Assembly (NCBI RefSeq): GCF_916700565.1
Contig: NZ_CAKAKO010000003.1
Span: forward strand, 186,001-250,000
DNA: 64,000 nucleotides
Reading direction: 5' to 3'
From: Xenophilus sp. Marseille-Q4582
GTDB taxonomy: Bacteria; Pseudomonadota; Gammaproteobacteria; Burkholderiales; Burkholderiaceae_C
The notes beneath the pieces are model-generated. The model was not told where the DNA came from, ran no database searches, and saw only the letters and a program-made list of their open reading frames with translations. Position 1 is the first letter of the stretch. Each line of letters begins with the position of its first letter. This document shows, piece after piece, positions 35,827 to 45,046 of this stretch. Made by a program: the position numbers and the translations under genes.

Positions 35827-37902
35827 ATGAAGTCGCCCACCCGCCGCGCCCCCTTCCCCACCATCACCGCCCCCCACCTGAGCCGCGCGTCGCCGGGCGC
35901 GGGGGCGGTATCGCGCCGGCCCTGGCTGCTGGCCGGCGCGGCGCTGGCCGCGGCCAGCCTGTGGCTGCGCATGGGCTTTCCGGCCCAGGCGGTGGCCGGC
36001 GCGGGCTTCGACGATGCGCTGTTCGTGCGCCTGGCCTATGCGCTGGGCAGCGGCCAGTGGCTGGGCGCCTTCGACCGGCTGACGCTGGCCAAGGGCATGG
36101 GCTACCCGCTCTTCATTGCGCTCAGCGCGGCGCTGGCGATCCCGCTGAAGCTGGCCGAGCACCTGCTGTACCTGGGCGTGAGCGCGGCGCTGGCCACCGC
36201 GCTGGCCCGGCGCCTGCGCCGGCCGGGCGCGGGGCTGCTGCTGTTCGCGGCCCTGGCCTTCAACCCCGTGCTGTGGCATCCGGAGCTGGCGCGCATCATC
36301 CGCGAAGGACTCTACCTGTCCGAATCGCTGGCCCTGCTGGGGCTGGGCGCCGCGCTGCTGCTGCCGCCGCGCCGCCCTCGCCGCGGGCGGCGCACCTGGG
36401 CGCTGGCCGGGCTCGCCGGCCTGGTGCTGGCCGCGTACTGGTGCACGCGAGAGGAAGGCGTGTGGCTGCTGCCCGCGCTGGCCACGATGGCCGGTGCCGT
36501 GCTGGCGGACCGGCTGCGCCGGCAACGGCGCGCAGCGGCGCGCCATGCCGCGCTGGCGCCGCGGCCGGTCCACCTGCTGCGCGCGCTGGCGCCGATGGCC
36601 CTGGCCGCGCTGGTCGGCGTCGCGGGCGTGGGGCTGGTCAAGTCCGCCAACCACCTGCGCTATGGCGTCTTCCTCGCCACCGAATTCCAGGACGAGCGCT
36701 TCCAGCGGGCCTATGGCGCGCTGGCCCGTATCCGTCACGACCAGCGCCAGCCGTACGTCGTGTTCCCGGCCGACGCGCGCCGGCGCGCCTATGCGGCGAG
36801 CGCGGCCGCACGCGAGCTGCGGCCCGCGCTCGAAGGCGAAAACGGCGACCTCTGGCGGCGGCTGGGCTGCGCACAGACGCGTGCCGAGGTCTGTCCCGAA
36901 GTGCTCTCGGGCTGGTTCATGTGGGCCTTGCGCGATGCCGTCTGGCTGGCGGGCCACTACGAGAGCGCGCCGCGCGCGATGGCCTTCTACGAACGCCTGG
37001 CCCGCGAGATCGATGCCGCCTGCGATTCCGGGGCGATCGCATGCGACGCGCCCCGCGCGGGCCTGGCGCCGGCCTTCCAGCCCGATCGCCTGCCCGCGGC
37101 CGCGGCTGCGGCGGCCTGGCTGGGCCGCGCCCTGCTGCAGCTGGGCGATGGCGCCATCGGCGTGCAGCCCAGCACGGGCCGGGTCGACGACCTGGCGTAC
37201 CTGCAGCAGATGGTGGGCCGCATCGCGCCCCCGGCCATCCAGGACCTGAGCCTCGCCTTGCGCTGGGACGCCGTCGAGGGCGCGCCGCTGCCGGCCCTGG
37301 CGGTCGAGGCCCCGCTGCCCTATGCACCGGCGCAATGGCGGTGGGAACAGCAGACGGAAGCGGACGCGCAAGGGCCGCAACGCCTGCGCCTCCTCACTGA
37401 CTGCAGCCAGCCCGGCTGCCGCTTGCGGGTGGGCGGTGCAGACGCACGCGCGTCCGCCTTGCCCCTGCAAAGCGGCGGCGAGTGGCGCAGCGCAGCCGGT
37501 ACGCTGCGCATCGAGGACCTGCGCCTGCAGCAGCGCACCGTGGAAGGCCAGCGCATGCGCCTGCAGCAGGCCGCCGCGCGGGCGATCGCGAAGCTCTATG
37601 CGGCCGTCTGGCCGCTGCTCACGCTGGCGGCCTTCGTGGGCTGGGCCGGGGCGCTGTGGCAGTGGCTGCGCAGGCCACGGCAGTACGAAAGCCTGCGCTG
37701 GATGATGGTGCTGAGCGGCGGCGCGCTGGTCGCCGTGCTCACGCGCATCGCCCTGCTGGCCTGGCTGGACGCCATCGCCATTCCCTCGACCAACCTGCTC
37801 TACGCCTCGCCGGCGGCGCCGATGGTGCTGCTGTTCACGGTGCTGGGGCTGCTGCTGGGCGCGGGCGCCTGGCGCACCCGCGGGCCGGTGAGCCCGGCCT
37901 GA
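35827..37902 (+). CDS. Large multi-pass membrane protein, possible GT-C (family 39-like) glycosyltransferase
   Basis: The 691-residue protein has about ten hydrophobic segments: one near 34-50, several between 95 and 225, one near 250-270, and a C-terminal block near 600-685, with a soluble region at about 275-595. The first loop carries GAGFDDALFVRLAYALGSGQW, reminiscent of the acidic loop of GT-C enzymes, and a KGMGYPLFIALSAAL segment. No close family is recognised, so the glycosyltransferase call is tentative. It follows the leaderless binding-like gene with a one-base gap. Confidence 0.6.
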   Translation: MKSPTRRAPFPTITAPHLSRASPGAGAVSRRPWLLAGAALAAASLWLRMGFPAQAVAGAGFDDALFVRLAYALGSGQWLGAFDRLTLAKGMGYPLFIALSAALAIPLKLAEHLLYLGVSAALATALARRLRRPGAGLLLFAALAFNPVLWHPELARIIREGLYLSESLALLGLGAALLLPPRRPRRGRRTWALAGLAGLVLAAYWCTREEGVWLLPALATMAGAVLADRLRRQRRAAARHAALAPRPVHLLRALAPMALAALVGVAGVGLVKSANHLRYGVFLATEFQDERFQRAYGALARIRHDQRQPYVVFPADARRRAYAASAAARELRPALEGENGDLWRRLGCAQTRAEVCPEVLSGWFMWALRDAVWLAGHYESAPRAMAFYERLAREIDAACDSGAIACDAPRAGLAPAFQPDRLPAAAAAAAWLGRALLQLGDGAIGVQPSTGRVDDLAYLQQMVGRIAPPAIQDLSLALRWDAVEGAPLPALAVEAPLPYAPAQWRWEQQTEADAQGPQRLRLLTDCSQPGCRLRVGGADARASALPLQSGGEWRSAAGTLRIEDLRLQQRTVEGQRMRLQQAAARAIAKLYAAVWPLLTLAAFVGWAGALWQWLRRPRQYESLRWMMVLSGGALVAVLTRIALLAWLDAIAIPSTNLLYASPAAPMVLLFTVLGLLLGAGAWRTRGPVSPA

Positions 37903-37926
37903 GAGCCTGTTCCTGGACCCCGGCGC

Positions 37927-38919
37927 TCAGTCGGCCTGGATGCCGAACTCCTTGATCACCTTGCCGAAGCGCGCATGGTCGTTGGCCACCGTGCGGCCCA
38001 GCGCGGCGCCATCGGCGATCTCGGGCGTCACGGCCATGGTGTTGAGCTTGGCCACCACGTCGGGCATCTTGATCACTTCCTGCATGGTGGCCTCGATCTT
38101 CTTCACCACCTCGGCGGGCACGCCCTTGGGGCCGAACAGACCCCACCAGGCCGTCACGTCCACGTCCTTGTAGCCCAGCTCGACCAGCGAGGGCACCTCG
38201 GGCAGGATGGGCGAGCGGCCCTGGCCCGTGACGGCCAATGGCACGACCTTCTTGTCGGCCAGGTAGCCCGCGGCAGCGCCGGGCGTGGCGTACACCGTAG
38301 GCAGGTGGCCGCCCAGCAGGTCGGCCAGGCCGGGGGCGATGCCCTTGTACGGCACGTGCGTCATCTTGATGCCCGCGGCCTTGTTGAACATCTCGCCCAC
38401 GATGTGCATGGGCGAGCCCGAGCCGGAGCTGCCGTAGGCGATGTCCTTGCCGCCCTTGACCTGGGCCACCAGCGACTTGACGTCCTTCAGGCCCGATTGC
38501 GTGCTGGCCAGCAGCAGCAGCGGGGAGGCGCCCACCTGCGTGATGGGCGTGAAGTCCTTGTTCACGTCCATGGGCACGCCGCCCTTGAGCACCAGCGGCG
38601 CAATGGCGAAGGTGCTGGGCGCGAACAGCAGCGTGTAGCCGTCGGCCGGCGCCTTGGCCACGTAGCCCGCGCCCAGGGTGCCCGTCGCGCCGGGCCGGTT
38701 GTCCACGACCACCGCCTGGCCCAGGCGCTGGCCCAGCTTCTCGGCATAGGTGCGCGCCATGGCGTCGGTGTCGCCGCCGGCCGGGTAGGCCACGACGAGC
38801 GTGATGGTCTTGGCCGGCCAGGCGGCCTGGGCCTGCGCGGTGCCCGCGGCCAGCAGGCCGGTGCCCAGCATCAGGGCGGCGGCCGCGGCGGTGGCGCTGC
38901 GTCGGGTCAGTTGGTTCAT
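37927..38919 (-). CDS. TctC/Bug-family tripartite tricarboxylate transporter binding protein (1 of 3)
   Basis: The 330-residue periplasmic binding protein has a signal peptide (ending near AQAQA), then AWPAKTITLVVAYPAGGDTDAMAR, VVVDNRPGATGTLG and GSSGSGSPMHIVGEMF, all typical of Bug proteins. AGGAA is well placed before ATG 38919. TctA and TctB subunits are absent. It closely resembles the protein encoded at 55244-56245 (similar start and the ending KEFGIQAD against KELGVQAD). It is the last gene of the catabolic operon. Confidence 0.93.
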   Translation of the reverse strand: MNQLTRRSATAAAAALMLGTGLLAAGTAQAQAAWPAKTITLVVAYPAGGDTDAMARTYAEKLGQRLGQAVVVDNRPGATGTLGAGYVAKAPADGYTLLFAPSTFAIAPLVLKGGVPMDVNKDFTPITQVGASPLLLLASTQSGLKDVKSLVAQVKGGKDIAYGSSGSGSPMHIVGEMFNKAAGIKMTHVPYKGIAPGLADLLGGHLPTVYATPGAAAGYLADKKVVPLAVTGQGRSPILPEVPSLVELGYKDVDVTAWWGLFGPKGVPAEVVKKIEATMQEVIKMPDVVAKLNTMAVTPEIADGAALGRTVANDHARFGKVIKEFGIQAD

Positions 38920-39019
38920 GGCAATTCCTCGTTCTTCGGGCATGCGCCCATCGTGGGGTGGGTGGGGTGAGACAGGAAAGCGGGGAAACAGCAAGCAAGC
39001 GAGCAAGAACCGAACCGTG

Positions 39020-40306
39020 TCAGGCCGGATGGGGCGCAGGAGGCGCGTCGTCGGCCACCGCGCCGCGCTCGCGCAGCCACAGCAGCAGGCCGCAGGCCAT
39101 CACGACGATCTGCGTGCCCACCAGCATGCCGAAGCCGGCCAGGAAGCCGCCGCCGGCCGACTGCGAGGTCCAGCCGATCACGGCGCCCATGATGGCGGGC
39201 ATGAAGCCGGCGACCAGGCTGCCCGCGCCGTTGACCACGCCATAGGCGCTGGCCACGTGCTCGGGCCGCGCGCAGTGCTGCACGGTGCTCGGGAACGCCG
39301 GGCTCATCAGGCCCCAGCAGAAGTTGGCGGCGATCAGGCAGTAGGCGGCGGCGTAGCGGTCGGGCATGTGGATGGCCATCCACACCGCGATGGCCACGCC
39401 CAGGCTGCCGAAGACGAAGATCAGCGGCACCTGCCGGCGCGGGATGCGGTCGATGATCACGCCGCCCACGAACACGGCGACCACGCTCGCGTATTGCGGC
39501 AGCGAGGCCAGCCAGCCCATCTCGCGCATCGAGAAGCCGCGCGATTCCTTCAGGTAGGCCGGCAGCCAGTTGCTGCTGCCCCAGAGGTAGGAGAGAAAGG
39601 CCGCCGTCATCACCGTGACCAGCACCAGGTGCCGCGTGTGCAGCGCCCCGCGCACGATCTGGCCCACTTGCCCCAGCGCCTGGCCCATGGAGCGCGGCTT
39701 GGGCAGGCCCGTGTCCACCTTGGGCATGCGGATGAAGGCCAGCACCAGCGGAATGCCCAGCGCGATGTTGATCAGGCCCAGCACGTGGAAAGAGGTTTCC
39801 CAGTCATGGCCCGCCACCAGGTAGCCGATGAAGGGGTAGCCCACGGCCAGGCCCAGGCCGGTGCCCATGTTGACCAGCGAGTTGGGCTTGCCGTTCTCGC
39901 GGCTTTCGAAGTGCGCCTTGATGTAGCTGCCGGCCAGCGAGAACAGCGGCCCCTCTGACACGCCCAGCAGGATGCGCGAGGCCAGCAGCAGCCCGTAGCT
40001 GCTCATCAGCGGCGACAGGAAGGTGACCACGCCCCACAGGAGCAGCCCCGCGATGAGGCTGCGCCGCACGCCGAACAGCGCCGCCGCGAAGGGCGTGAGC
40101 ACGAAGGAGGACACGCCGTAGCCCACCATGAAGGCCGTGGCCAGCAGGCCCTGGCGCGTGCGGTCCTCGGGCGTCAGGCCGATGTGCGCCAGGAAGCCCG
40201 GGTCCGTGATCAGGATCGAGATGTTGATCCGGTCCACATAGGAGATGGCCACGATCACGAACAAGGTGATCACGCCCATCCAGCGCATCGTCCGCGCGTC
40301 CTTCAT
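39020..40306 (-). CDS. MFS transporter, anion:cation symporter type
   Basis: The 428-residue inner-membrane protein has about 12 helices; motifs include FVIVAISYVDRINISI in helix 1, ALFGVRRSLIAGLLLWG between helices 2 and 3, and GVSEGPLFSLAGSYIKAHF. This subgroup usually moves organic acids such as aromatic carboxylates, glucarate or tartrate. In this operon it probably imports the aromatic substrate or an intermediate. It lies between the porin and the first Bug protein. Confidence 0.9.
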   Translation of the reverse strand: MKDARTMRWMGVITLFVIVAISYVDRINISILITDPGFLAHIGLTPEDRTRQGLLATAFMVGYGVSSFVLTPFAAALFGVRRSLIAGLLLWGVVTFLSPLMSSYGLLLASRILLGVSEGPLFSLAGSYIKAHFESRENGKPNSLVNMGTGLGLAVGYPFIGYLVAGHDWETSFHVLGLINIALGIPLVLAFIRMPKVDTGLPKPRSMGQALGQVGQIVRGALHTRHLVLVTVMTAAFLSYLWGSSNWLPAYLKESRGFSMREMGWLASLPQYASVVAVFVGGVIIDRIPRRQVPLIFVFGSLGVAIAVWMAIHMPDRYAAAYCLIAANFCWGLMSPAFPSTVQHCARPEHVASAYGVVNGAGSLVAGFMPAIMGAVIGWTSQSAGGGFLAGFGMLVGTQIVVMACGLLLWLRERGAVADDAPPAPHPA

Positions 40307-40350
40307 GCCTGCCCTTTCTTCGCTTGCTTCCCTGTGATCGCCTGGCCGGT

Positions 40351-41367
40351 TCAGAAGAAGTGGCGCATGCCCACTTCATAGCCGGTGGACTTGCCGCCGG
40401 GCACGTTGCTCGGCGCCGCCAGGCCCTGCACGCCGATGGCCTTGAGCGCGCCGTCGGAATTGCTGATGCGCGCCACGGTGGCATACAGCTGGGTGCGGCG
40501 CGACAGGTTGTGGCCGTAGCCCAGCGAGACCTTGCGCCAGTCGGCATCGCTGCCGCGCGTGTCGTAACGCGCCACCGAGGCGCGGATCTCGCCCGCGCCC
40601 ACCGGCACCTTCACGCCCAGCTGCAGGCCACGCACGTCGACGTCGCCGCGCTTGTGGCTGGCCCACAGCAGCATGGGCTGCGCCACGCCGAAGTCGTAGG
40701 ACAGGCCGATGTTGCGAAAGCGCTGGTCCTGCTCCTGCGTGAGGCCCTGCAGCTTGGCCGCCGAGGCCGAGGCGTGGAAGGCGCCGCCGCGCCAGCCGAA
40801 GCGCACGCCGTTGTATTCGCCGCCCACCGTGGGCTCGAAGTTGGCCCGCTCGCTGAAGGCGTGCTGCACCTGGCCGTAGAAGCCGCCCAGGTTGGGCGGC
40901 AGGAAGTAGCTCACCGCGTTGCTGATCTGGATGGTCGGCGCGCCGTTCATCACGAAGGTGTTCGTGCCGCCCACGCCGTTGGTCAGGAAGGGGTCGAAGA
41001 TCAGCGTGTTCAGGAAGGTGGCCGAGTCGTCGCGGCCCAGGCGCAGCTCGCCCCAGCGGCCCGACAGGCTCACGGTGGCGCGGCGGTTGAAGCCGGTGCT
41101 GGTCTCGCCCGTGTCGGGCGAGAAGCCGGCCTCCAGCCAGAAGCTGGCGTTGAGGCCGCCGCCCAGGTCTTCCACGCCGCGAAAGCCGAAGCGGCTGATG
41201 TTGGCGCCGCTGTGCGACAGGCCGGTGCGCGAGCCGGTGTCGGTGCGCACGTGGCTCAGGCCCACGTCGACGGTGCCGAACACGGTGACGGAGGATTGGG
41301 CCTGCGCGGCGCAGGCGCCCAGGCCGAGTGCGGCCGCGGCGAGGGAAGACAGGGCGACGGATTTCAT
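40351..41367 (-). CDS. Gram-negative general porin (Burkholderiales type)
   Basis: The 338-residue outer-membrane protein has a signal peptide (MKSVALSSLAAAALGLGACAAQA), a first strand SSVTVFGTVDVGLSHV, the L3-type motif region, repeated amphipathic strands and the terminal aromatic strand GYEVGMRHFF ending in Phe. An ATG 24 bp upstream (41391) is possible, but 41367 places the signal peptide at the start. It probably gives the operon an outer-membrane entry route. Before the IS630 insertion it would have lain about 95 bp after the reductase gene. Confidence 0.93.
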   Translation of the reverse strand: MKSVALSSLAAAALGLGACAAQAQSSVTVFGTVDVGLSHVRTDTGSRTGLSHSGANISRFGFRGVEDLGGGLNASFWLEAGFSPDTGETSTGFNRRATVSLSGRWGELRLGRDDSATFLNTLIFDPFLTNGVGGTNTFVMNGAPTIQISNAVSYFLPPNLGGFYGQVQHAFSERANFEPTVGGEYNGVRFGWRGGAFHASASAAKLQGLTQEQDQRFRNIGLSYDFGVAQPMLLWASHKRGDVDVRGLQLGVKVPVGAGEIRASVARYDTRGSDADWRKVSLGYGHNLSRRTQLYATVARISNSDGALKAIGVQGLAAPSNVPGGKSTGYEVGMRHFF

Positions 41368-41463
41368 GGGGAGGAGGAAGGAAGGAGCCATGCAGCGGCC
41401 CGGCCTGCCGTGGCGGCAGGCCCACAGGCCAGGTTTCTTGGGAGGGAGGGGCCGGGCTTCCTA

Positions 41464-42577
41464 TTGATTCGGCCCTTGTGCACTTGAATTTATCTGCACC
41501 GCCCCCAACTCGGATTCATGCAAGCAACTGACATGAGATCGTTGAGCCACGAAGCGCGGCATGAGCGCCGGGTTCAGGTCATCCGGCTACGCAAGGCCGG
41601 CAACACCTACGACAAGATCGCCGCGCTCACCGGCCTGAGTCGCACAGGCGTCTTCAACATCTGCAAACGCCATGAGGCGCTCGGTGCCAAGGCGCTGCAC
41701 GACGCCATTGGCGGGCGCAAGCTCGGCGAAAACCGCTTGCTCGACCCCGCCCAGGAGGCCCTGGTGCGCAAGCTCATCGCCGACAAGACGCCCGATCAGC
41801 TCAAGATGCCCTACGCGCTGTGGACCCGCGCCGCTGTGGCCCAACTCATCGAACAGCGCTTTGGGCTGCGACTGCAAGTGCGCACCATGGGCAAGTACCG
41901 GGCGCGCTGGGGCTTCACGCCGCAAAAGCCGATGAAGAAGGCCTACGAGCAGTCACCGGCGGCGGTCAAGAAGTGGCTCGACGGGGACTACCCCGCCATT
42001 GCCGCGCGGGCCAAGGCCGAGGGAGCCGAAATTCACTGGGGCGACGAGAGTGGACTGCGCAGCGACGATGTACGCGGCCGTGGTTTTGCGCCCAAGGGCC
42101 AGACGCCGGTGGTGCGGGTCAACAACAAGCGCCACAACCTGTCGGTCATCTCCACCGTGACCAACAAAGGGCAGATGCGCTGGCGCATCTTTGACGGGGC
42201 GCTCAACACCACAATCCTGATCGACTTCCTGCGCCGGCTGATCAAGGGACAGACCAAGAAGGTGTTCCTGATCCTGGACAACCTGCGGGTGCATCATGCC
42301 AAACCGGTCAAGGCCTGGCTGGCCGAGCATGCCGATGCCATCGAGGTGTTCTACCTACCGAGCTATAGCCCGGAGTTGAACCCGGATGAGATGGCCAATG
42401 CGGATATCAAGCAGGCGGTCACGAAGCTGGCACCGGCGCGAACGAAGCTGCAACTGGCCAAAGCCACAGCCAAGCACCTTCGCAGCGTGCAACGCCAGCC
42501 CGAGCGCATCCGCAAGTACTTCGAGCACGCCACGGTACGCTATGCGGCTTGAGTCAAGTTCATTGAGGCCGGATCAA
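41464..42577 (+). mobile_element. IS630-family insertion sequence (1114 bp)
   Basis: Bounded by TA at 41462-41463 and 42578-42579, the expected IS630 target duplication. Imperfect inverted repeats of about 27 bp (19 matches) read TTGAT(T/C)CGGCC...ACTTGA from each end (41464-41490 and 42551-42577). It contains one intact transposase gene and is inserted antisense in the catabolic operon. Confidence 0.92.
41518..42552 (+). CDS. IS630-family transposase
   Basis: The 344-residue DDE transposase has an N-terminal helix-turn-helix (YDKIAALTGLSRTGVFNICKRHE), a winged-helix region (KMPYALWTRAAVAQLIEQRFGL), and a DDE core: WGDESGLR, LILDNLRVHHAKPVK, and YSPELNPDEMANADIK with the last acidic residue. 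It has no internal stop and looks active. The ATG at 41518 is used; ATG 41533 is an alternative. Confidence 0.93.
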   Translation: MQATDMRSLSHEARHERRVQVIRLRKAGNTYDKIAALTGLSRTGVFNICKRHEALGAKALHDAIGGRKLGENRLLDPAQEALVRKLIADKTPDQLKMPYALWTRAAVAQLIEQRFGLRLQVRTMGKYRARWGFTPQKPMKKAYEQSPAAVKKWLDGDYPAIAARAKAEGAEIHWGDESGLRSDDVRGRGFAPKGQTPVVRVNNKRHNLSVISTVTNKGQMRWRIFDGALNTTILIDFLRRLIKGQTKKVFLILDNLRVHHAKPVKAWLAEHADAIEVFYLPSYSPELNPDEMANADIKQAVTKLAPARTKLQLAKATAKHLRSVQRQPERIRKYFEHATVRYAA

Positions 42578-43545
42578 TAGATGTCGAGCACCAGCCGCTT
42601 GCCGGTGCAGCGCGAGACGCAGATCATCATGGTCTTGCCCGACTGGCGTTCGATCTTGGTCAGGATGCCGTCCTGGTGGTCCAGCTCGCCGTCGAAGTCC
42701 AGCACCGCGGTCTCGCACGCGCCGCACACGCCTTCCTTGCAGCTGTGGTCGGGATTGAGGCCCGCGTCGATCAGCGAATCCAGCACCGACTTGCCCGCCG
42801 GCACTTCGACGGTCTTGCCGCTCTTCTCGCACACCACTTCGAAGCCGTGGCCGTTGGCGGCCGACTCCACCACCACGGCGGCAAAGCGTTCGATGTGCGC
42901 ATTCGGGTAGCCCAGCTGCTCGCAGCTCTTCTCGAAAGCGTCGAGCATGGGCGTGGGGCCGCAGCAGTAGTAATGGCTGTCGGCGCCGCGGCCGCCCAGC
43001 AGCTTCACCAGGTCGGGCGGCCCGCCGGCTTCGTCGTCGAAATGCCAGGTGATGCCGGCCTTGTCGGCCAGGCCTTCGATGGCCTCGACGAAGGCCGCTT
43101 CCCGGCGGTTGCGCGCGCAGTACACCACCTCCACCGGCCGGCCCAGGGCCGCCAGGCGCTGCAGCATGCAGAAGATGGGCGTGACGCCGATGCCGCCCGA
43201 GACCAGCACCGACTTGGGCGCGTCCTCGTGCAGCTCGAAGTTGTTGCGCGGCGCCGAGATGTCGATCACCTGCCCCACGCGCAGTTGCTGGTGCACGTAG
43301 CGCGAGCCGCCGCGGCTTTTCCGGTCGTTGAGCACGCCCACCACGTAGCGGCCGCGGTCGCTGGCCGGGTTGCACAGCGAATAGCTGCGCACCAGGCCGT
43401 TGGGCAGGTGCAGGTCGATGTGCGAGCCGGCCGCAAAGGGAGGGAACTCCACCGCGGCGCTGGCCGGGCGGAACTCGACGCTGACGATGCCATCGGCCTC
43501 GTAGCGCAGGGTGTGCACCAGGGCCTTGAGCGTGGAAGCGGACAT
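42574..43545 (-). CDS. Oxygenase reductase, VanB/phthalate dioxygenase reductase type
   Basis: Electron-transfer partner of the Rieske oxygenase. The 323-residue protein has an FMN-binding domain (LVRSYSLCNP), an NAD domain (LVSGGIGVTPIFCML, YYCCGPTPML) and a C-terminal plant-type 2Fe-2S domain (HSCKEGVCGACET plus a distal Cys in MMICVSRC). The stop codon TGA (42574-42576) is supplied by the IS630 inverted repeat; the empty site would read ATC TAG, so the insertion added one Tyr. Otherwise intact. Confidence 0.93.
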   Translation of the reverse strand: MSASTLKALVHTLRYEADGIVSVEFRPASAAVEFPPFAAGSHIDLHLPNGLVRSYSLCNPASDRGRYVVGVLNDRKSRGGSRYVHQQLRVGQVIDISAPRNNFELHEDAPKSVLVSGGIGVTPIFCMLQRLAALGRPVEVVYCARNRREAAFVEAIEGLADKAGITWHFDDEAGGPPDLVKLLGGRGADSHYYCCGPTPMLDAFEKSCEQLGYPNAHIERFAAVVVESAANGHGFEVVCEKSGKTVEVPAGKSVLDSLIDAGLNPDHSCKEGVCGACETAVLDFDGELDHQDGILTKIERQSGKTMMICVSRCTGKRLVLDIY

Positions 43546-43671
43546 GGGGGTCTTTCGGGTCGGGGGGTCAAGGGCGCGCCGCGGGGCGCGGGCCGAAGTG
43601 CGGCGCTGGACGCAGCGCCGGGCGCGGGCCCGGCATGCCGCTGCACGCGCCGCGGTCGGCGCCGCGTCTCC

Positions 43672-44700
43672 TCAGGCGGTTTCGGCCTGCTTCTCGAGCT
43701 GGGCCTGCGCCTGGGCACGCAGGTAGCGGCGCAGGCGCACGATGCCCAGATCGTGCTGGTACAGATTCTCGTGCTGGTTGGCGTCGGCGGGCATCTGCTC
43801 GAGCACCACGCGGTCCTGCTCCAGCACGTGCCAGTGGCGCGCCTCCAGCCGGTTGCGGTACAGGAAGCGCCAGGTGTCGCGCTGCCAGCCGGCGGGCAGC
43901 TTGCGCACGCGCCAGAAGAACACGGCCGACAGCTGCGGCGTGATGGGCGTGCACATGCCCACGATGATGAAGTTGCCGCCCGGGCCGCCGGTCTTCGGGT
44001 ACGGGATCTCCAGGCGCATCCAGTGCGCGCCCGTGTCGCCGAACTCGGTCCAGTCGAAGTTGACGTTGCGCTGGCCTTCCTTCTCGAACACGAAGCCCGT
44101 GTCGGTGGGGCGCACGGCGAACTTGGCCGTGTTGTCGCCCTCCGACATGGAGTGCGACTGCTTGTGCAGGAAGGTGCCGTGCATGGGATCCATGACGTTG
44201 TCCAGCGCATAGCGGTAGTCGCACTTCCATTCCGTGTAGCACAGGAAGTTCGAGTAGTCGTCGTCCTGCGTCAGCTCGTCGGGCAGCACCAGCGGCGGCG
44301 GCTCGTCCACCGGCTCGCTGGCGTTGTAGACGAAGACGGCGCCGGCCACCTCGCGCACATGGAAGCTGCGCGTGGCCTTCTGGCCCTCGAGCTTGCAGCC
44401 GGGGCTGCCCGGCACGCTGATGACCACGCCGTCATGGCGCACTTCCACGCCGTGGTAGGGGCAGGACAGGCGGTCGCCCAGCGTCACGCCCTGCGACAGC
44501 GGCGCGCCGCGGTGCGGGCAGCGGTCTTCCAGCGCGCGCACCTGGCCCTGGGCGTCACGCCAGAGGGCGAGCTTGTGGCCGAAGCGCTGCAGCGAAACCG
44601 GGCGCTCCTTGATGAAGTGCGAGGGGCACACCGCGTACCAGAGGTCCTTCAGGCCGACTTCGAGGCGCTGGTCCACCGGATCGATTCGTGGGTTGCTCAT
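43672..44700 (-). CDS. Rieske non-heme iron oxygenase, alpha subunit (VanA-like)
   Basis: Terminal oxygenase of 342 residues. The Rieske cluster ligands are Cys61-x-His63 (RCPHRGAPL) and Cys80-x2-His83 (SCPYHG). The mononuclear iron site is Asp171-x2-His174-x4-His179 (MDPMHGTFLH). Size and single-subunit layout fit aromatic O-demethylases and phthalate-type dioxygenases. With the reductase 126 bp downstream it forms a two-component oxygenase. The aromatic substrate cannot be named from sequence. Confidence 0.93.
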   Translation of the reverse strand: MSNPRIDPVDQRLEVGLKDLWYAVCPSHFIKERPVSLQRFGHKLALWRDAQGQVRALEDRCPHRGAPLSQGVTLGDRLSCPYHGVEVRHDGVVISVPGSPGCKLEGQKATRSFHVREVAGAVFVYNASEPVDEPPPLVLPDELTQDDDYSNFLCYTEWKCDYRYALDNVMDPMHGTFLHKQSHSMSEGDNTAKFAVRPTDTGFVFEKEGQRNVNFDWTEFGDTGAHWMRLEIPYPKTGGPGGNFIIVGMCTPITPQLSAVFFWRVRKLPAGWQRDTWRFLYRNRLEARHWHVLEQDRVVLEQMPADANQHENLYQHDLGIVRLRRYLRAQAQAQLEKQAETA

Positions 44701-44725
44701 GATCTTTCTCCTTCAGGCGTGCGGT

Positions 44726-45007
44726 TCAGCGGCTCAGGGCGGCGATCTCGGGCCCGTAGTTCTCTTCGGTCCAGCGCTCGCCGGCGCGCGTGGTCATGCC
44801 CTGGCGGTTGAGGCTTTCGACCAGGCCGGCCAGGTCGTGCACGCCGGCGGCGAAGGTGCGCTCGATGGCATCGCCCAGCAGGTCTTCGTAATTCGTGGGC
44901 GGGCGGTACTGCGCCTGCCGGGGCTGCAGGTAGCGGTCGGGTTCCTGGCTGGGGGCGGGCAGCTGGCTGCCGATCACCTGGACGAGTTGCATGATTCGTT
45001 CGGCCAT
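44726..45007 (-). CDS. Small recombinase-like helix-turn-helix protein
   Basis: The 93-residue protein has a Pro/Gln-rich N-terminal half (QPRQAQYRPP) and a C-terminal part GLVESLNRQGMTTRAGERWTEENYGPEIAAL that resembles the C-terminal helix-turn-helix of serine recombinases. Similar small proteins sit beside Rieske oxygenase genes in other proteobacteria; their role is unknown, perhaps regulatory or as an accessory factor. It lies 25 bp upstream of the oxygenase gene. Confidence 0.75.
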   Translation of the reverse strand: MAERIMQLVQVIGSQLPAPSQEPDRYLQPRQAQYRPPTNYEDLLGDAIERTFAAGVHDLAGLVESLNRQGMTTRAGERWTEENYGPEIAALSR

Positions 45008-45046
45008 TGAAATCTCCTGGTTGCCGGGGTCAACGGATGCGGGGCT

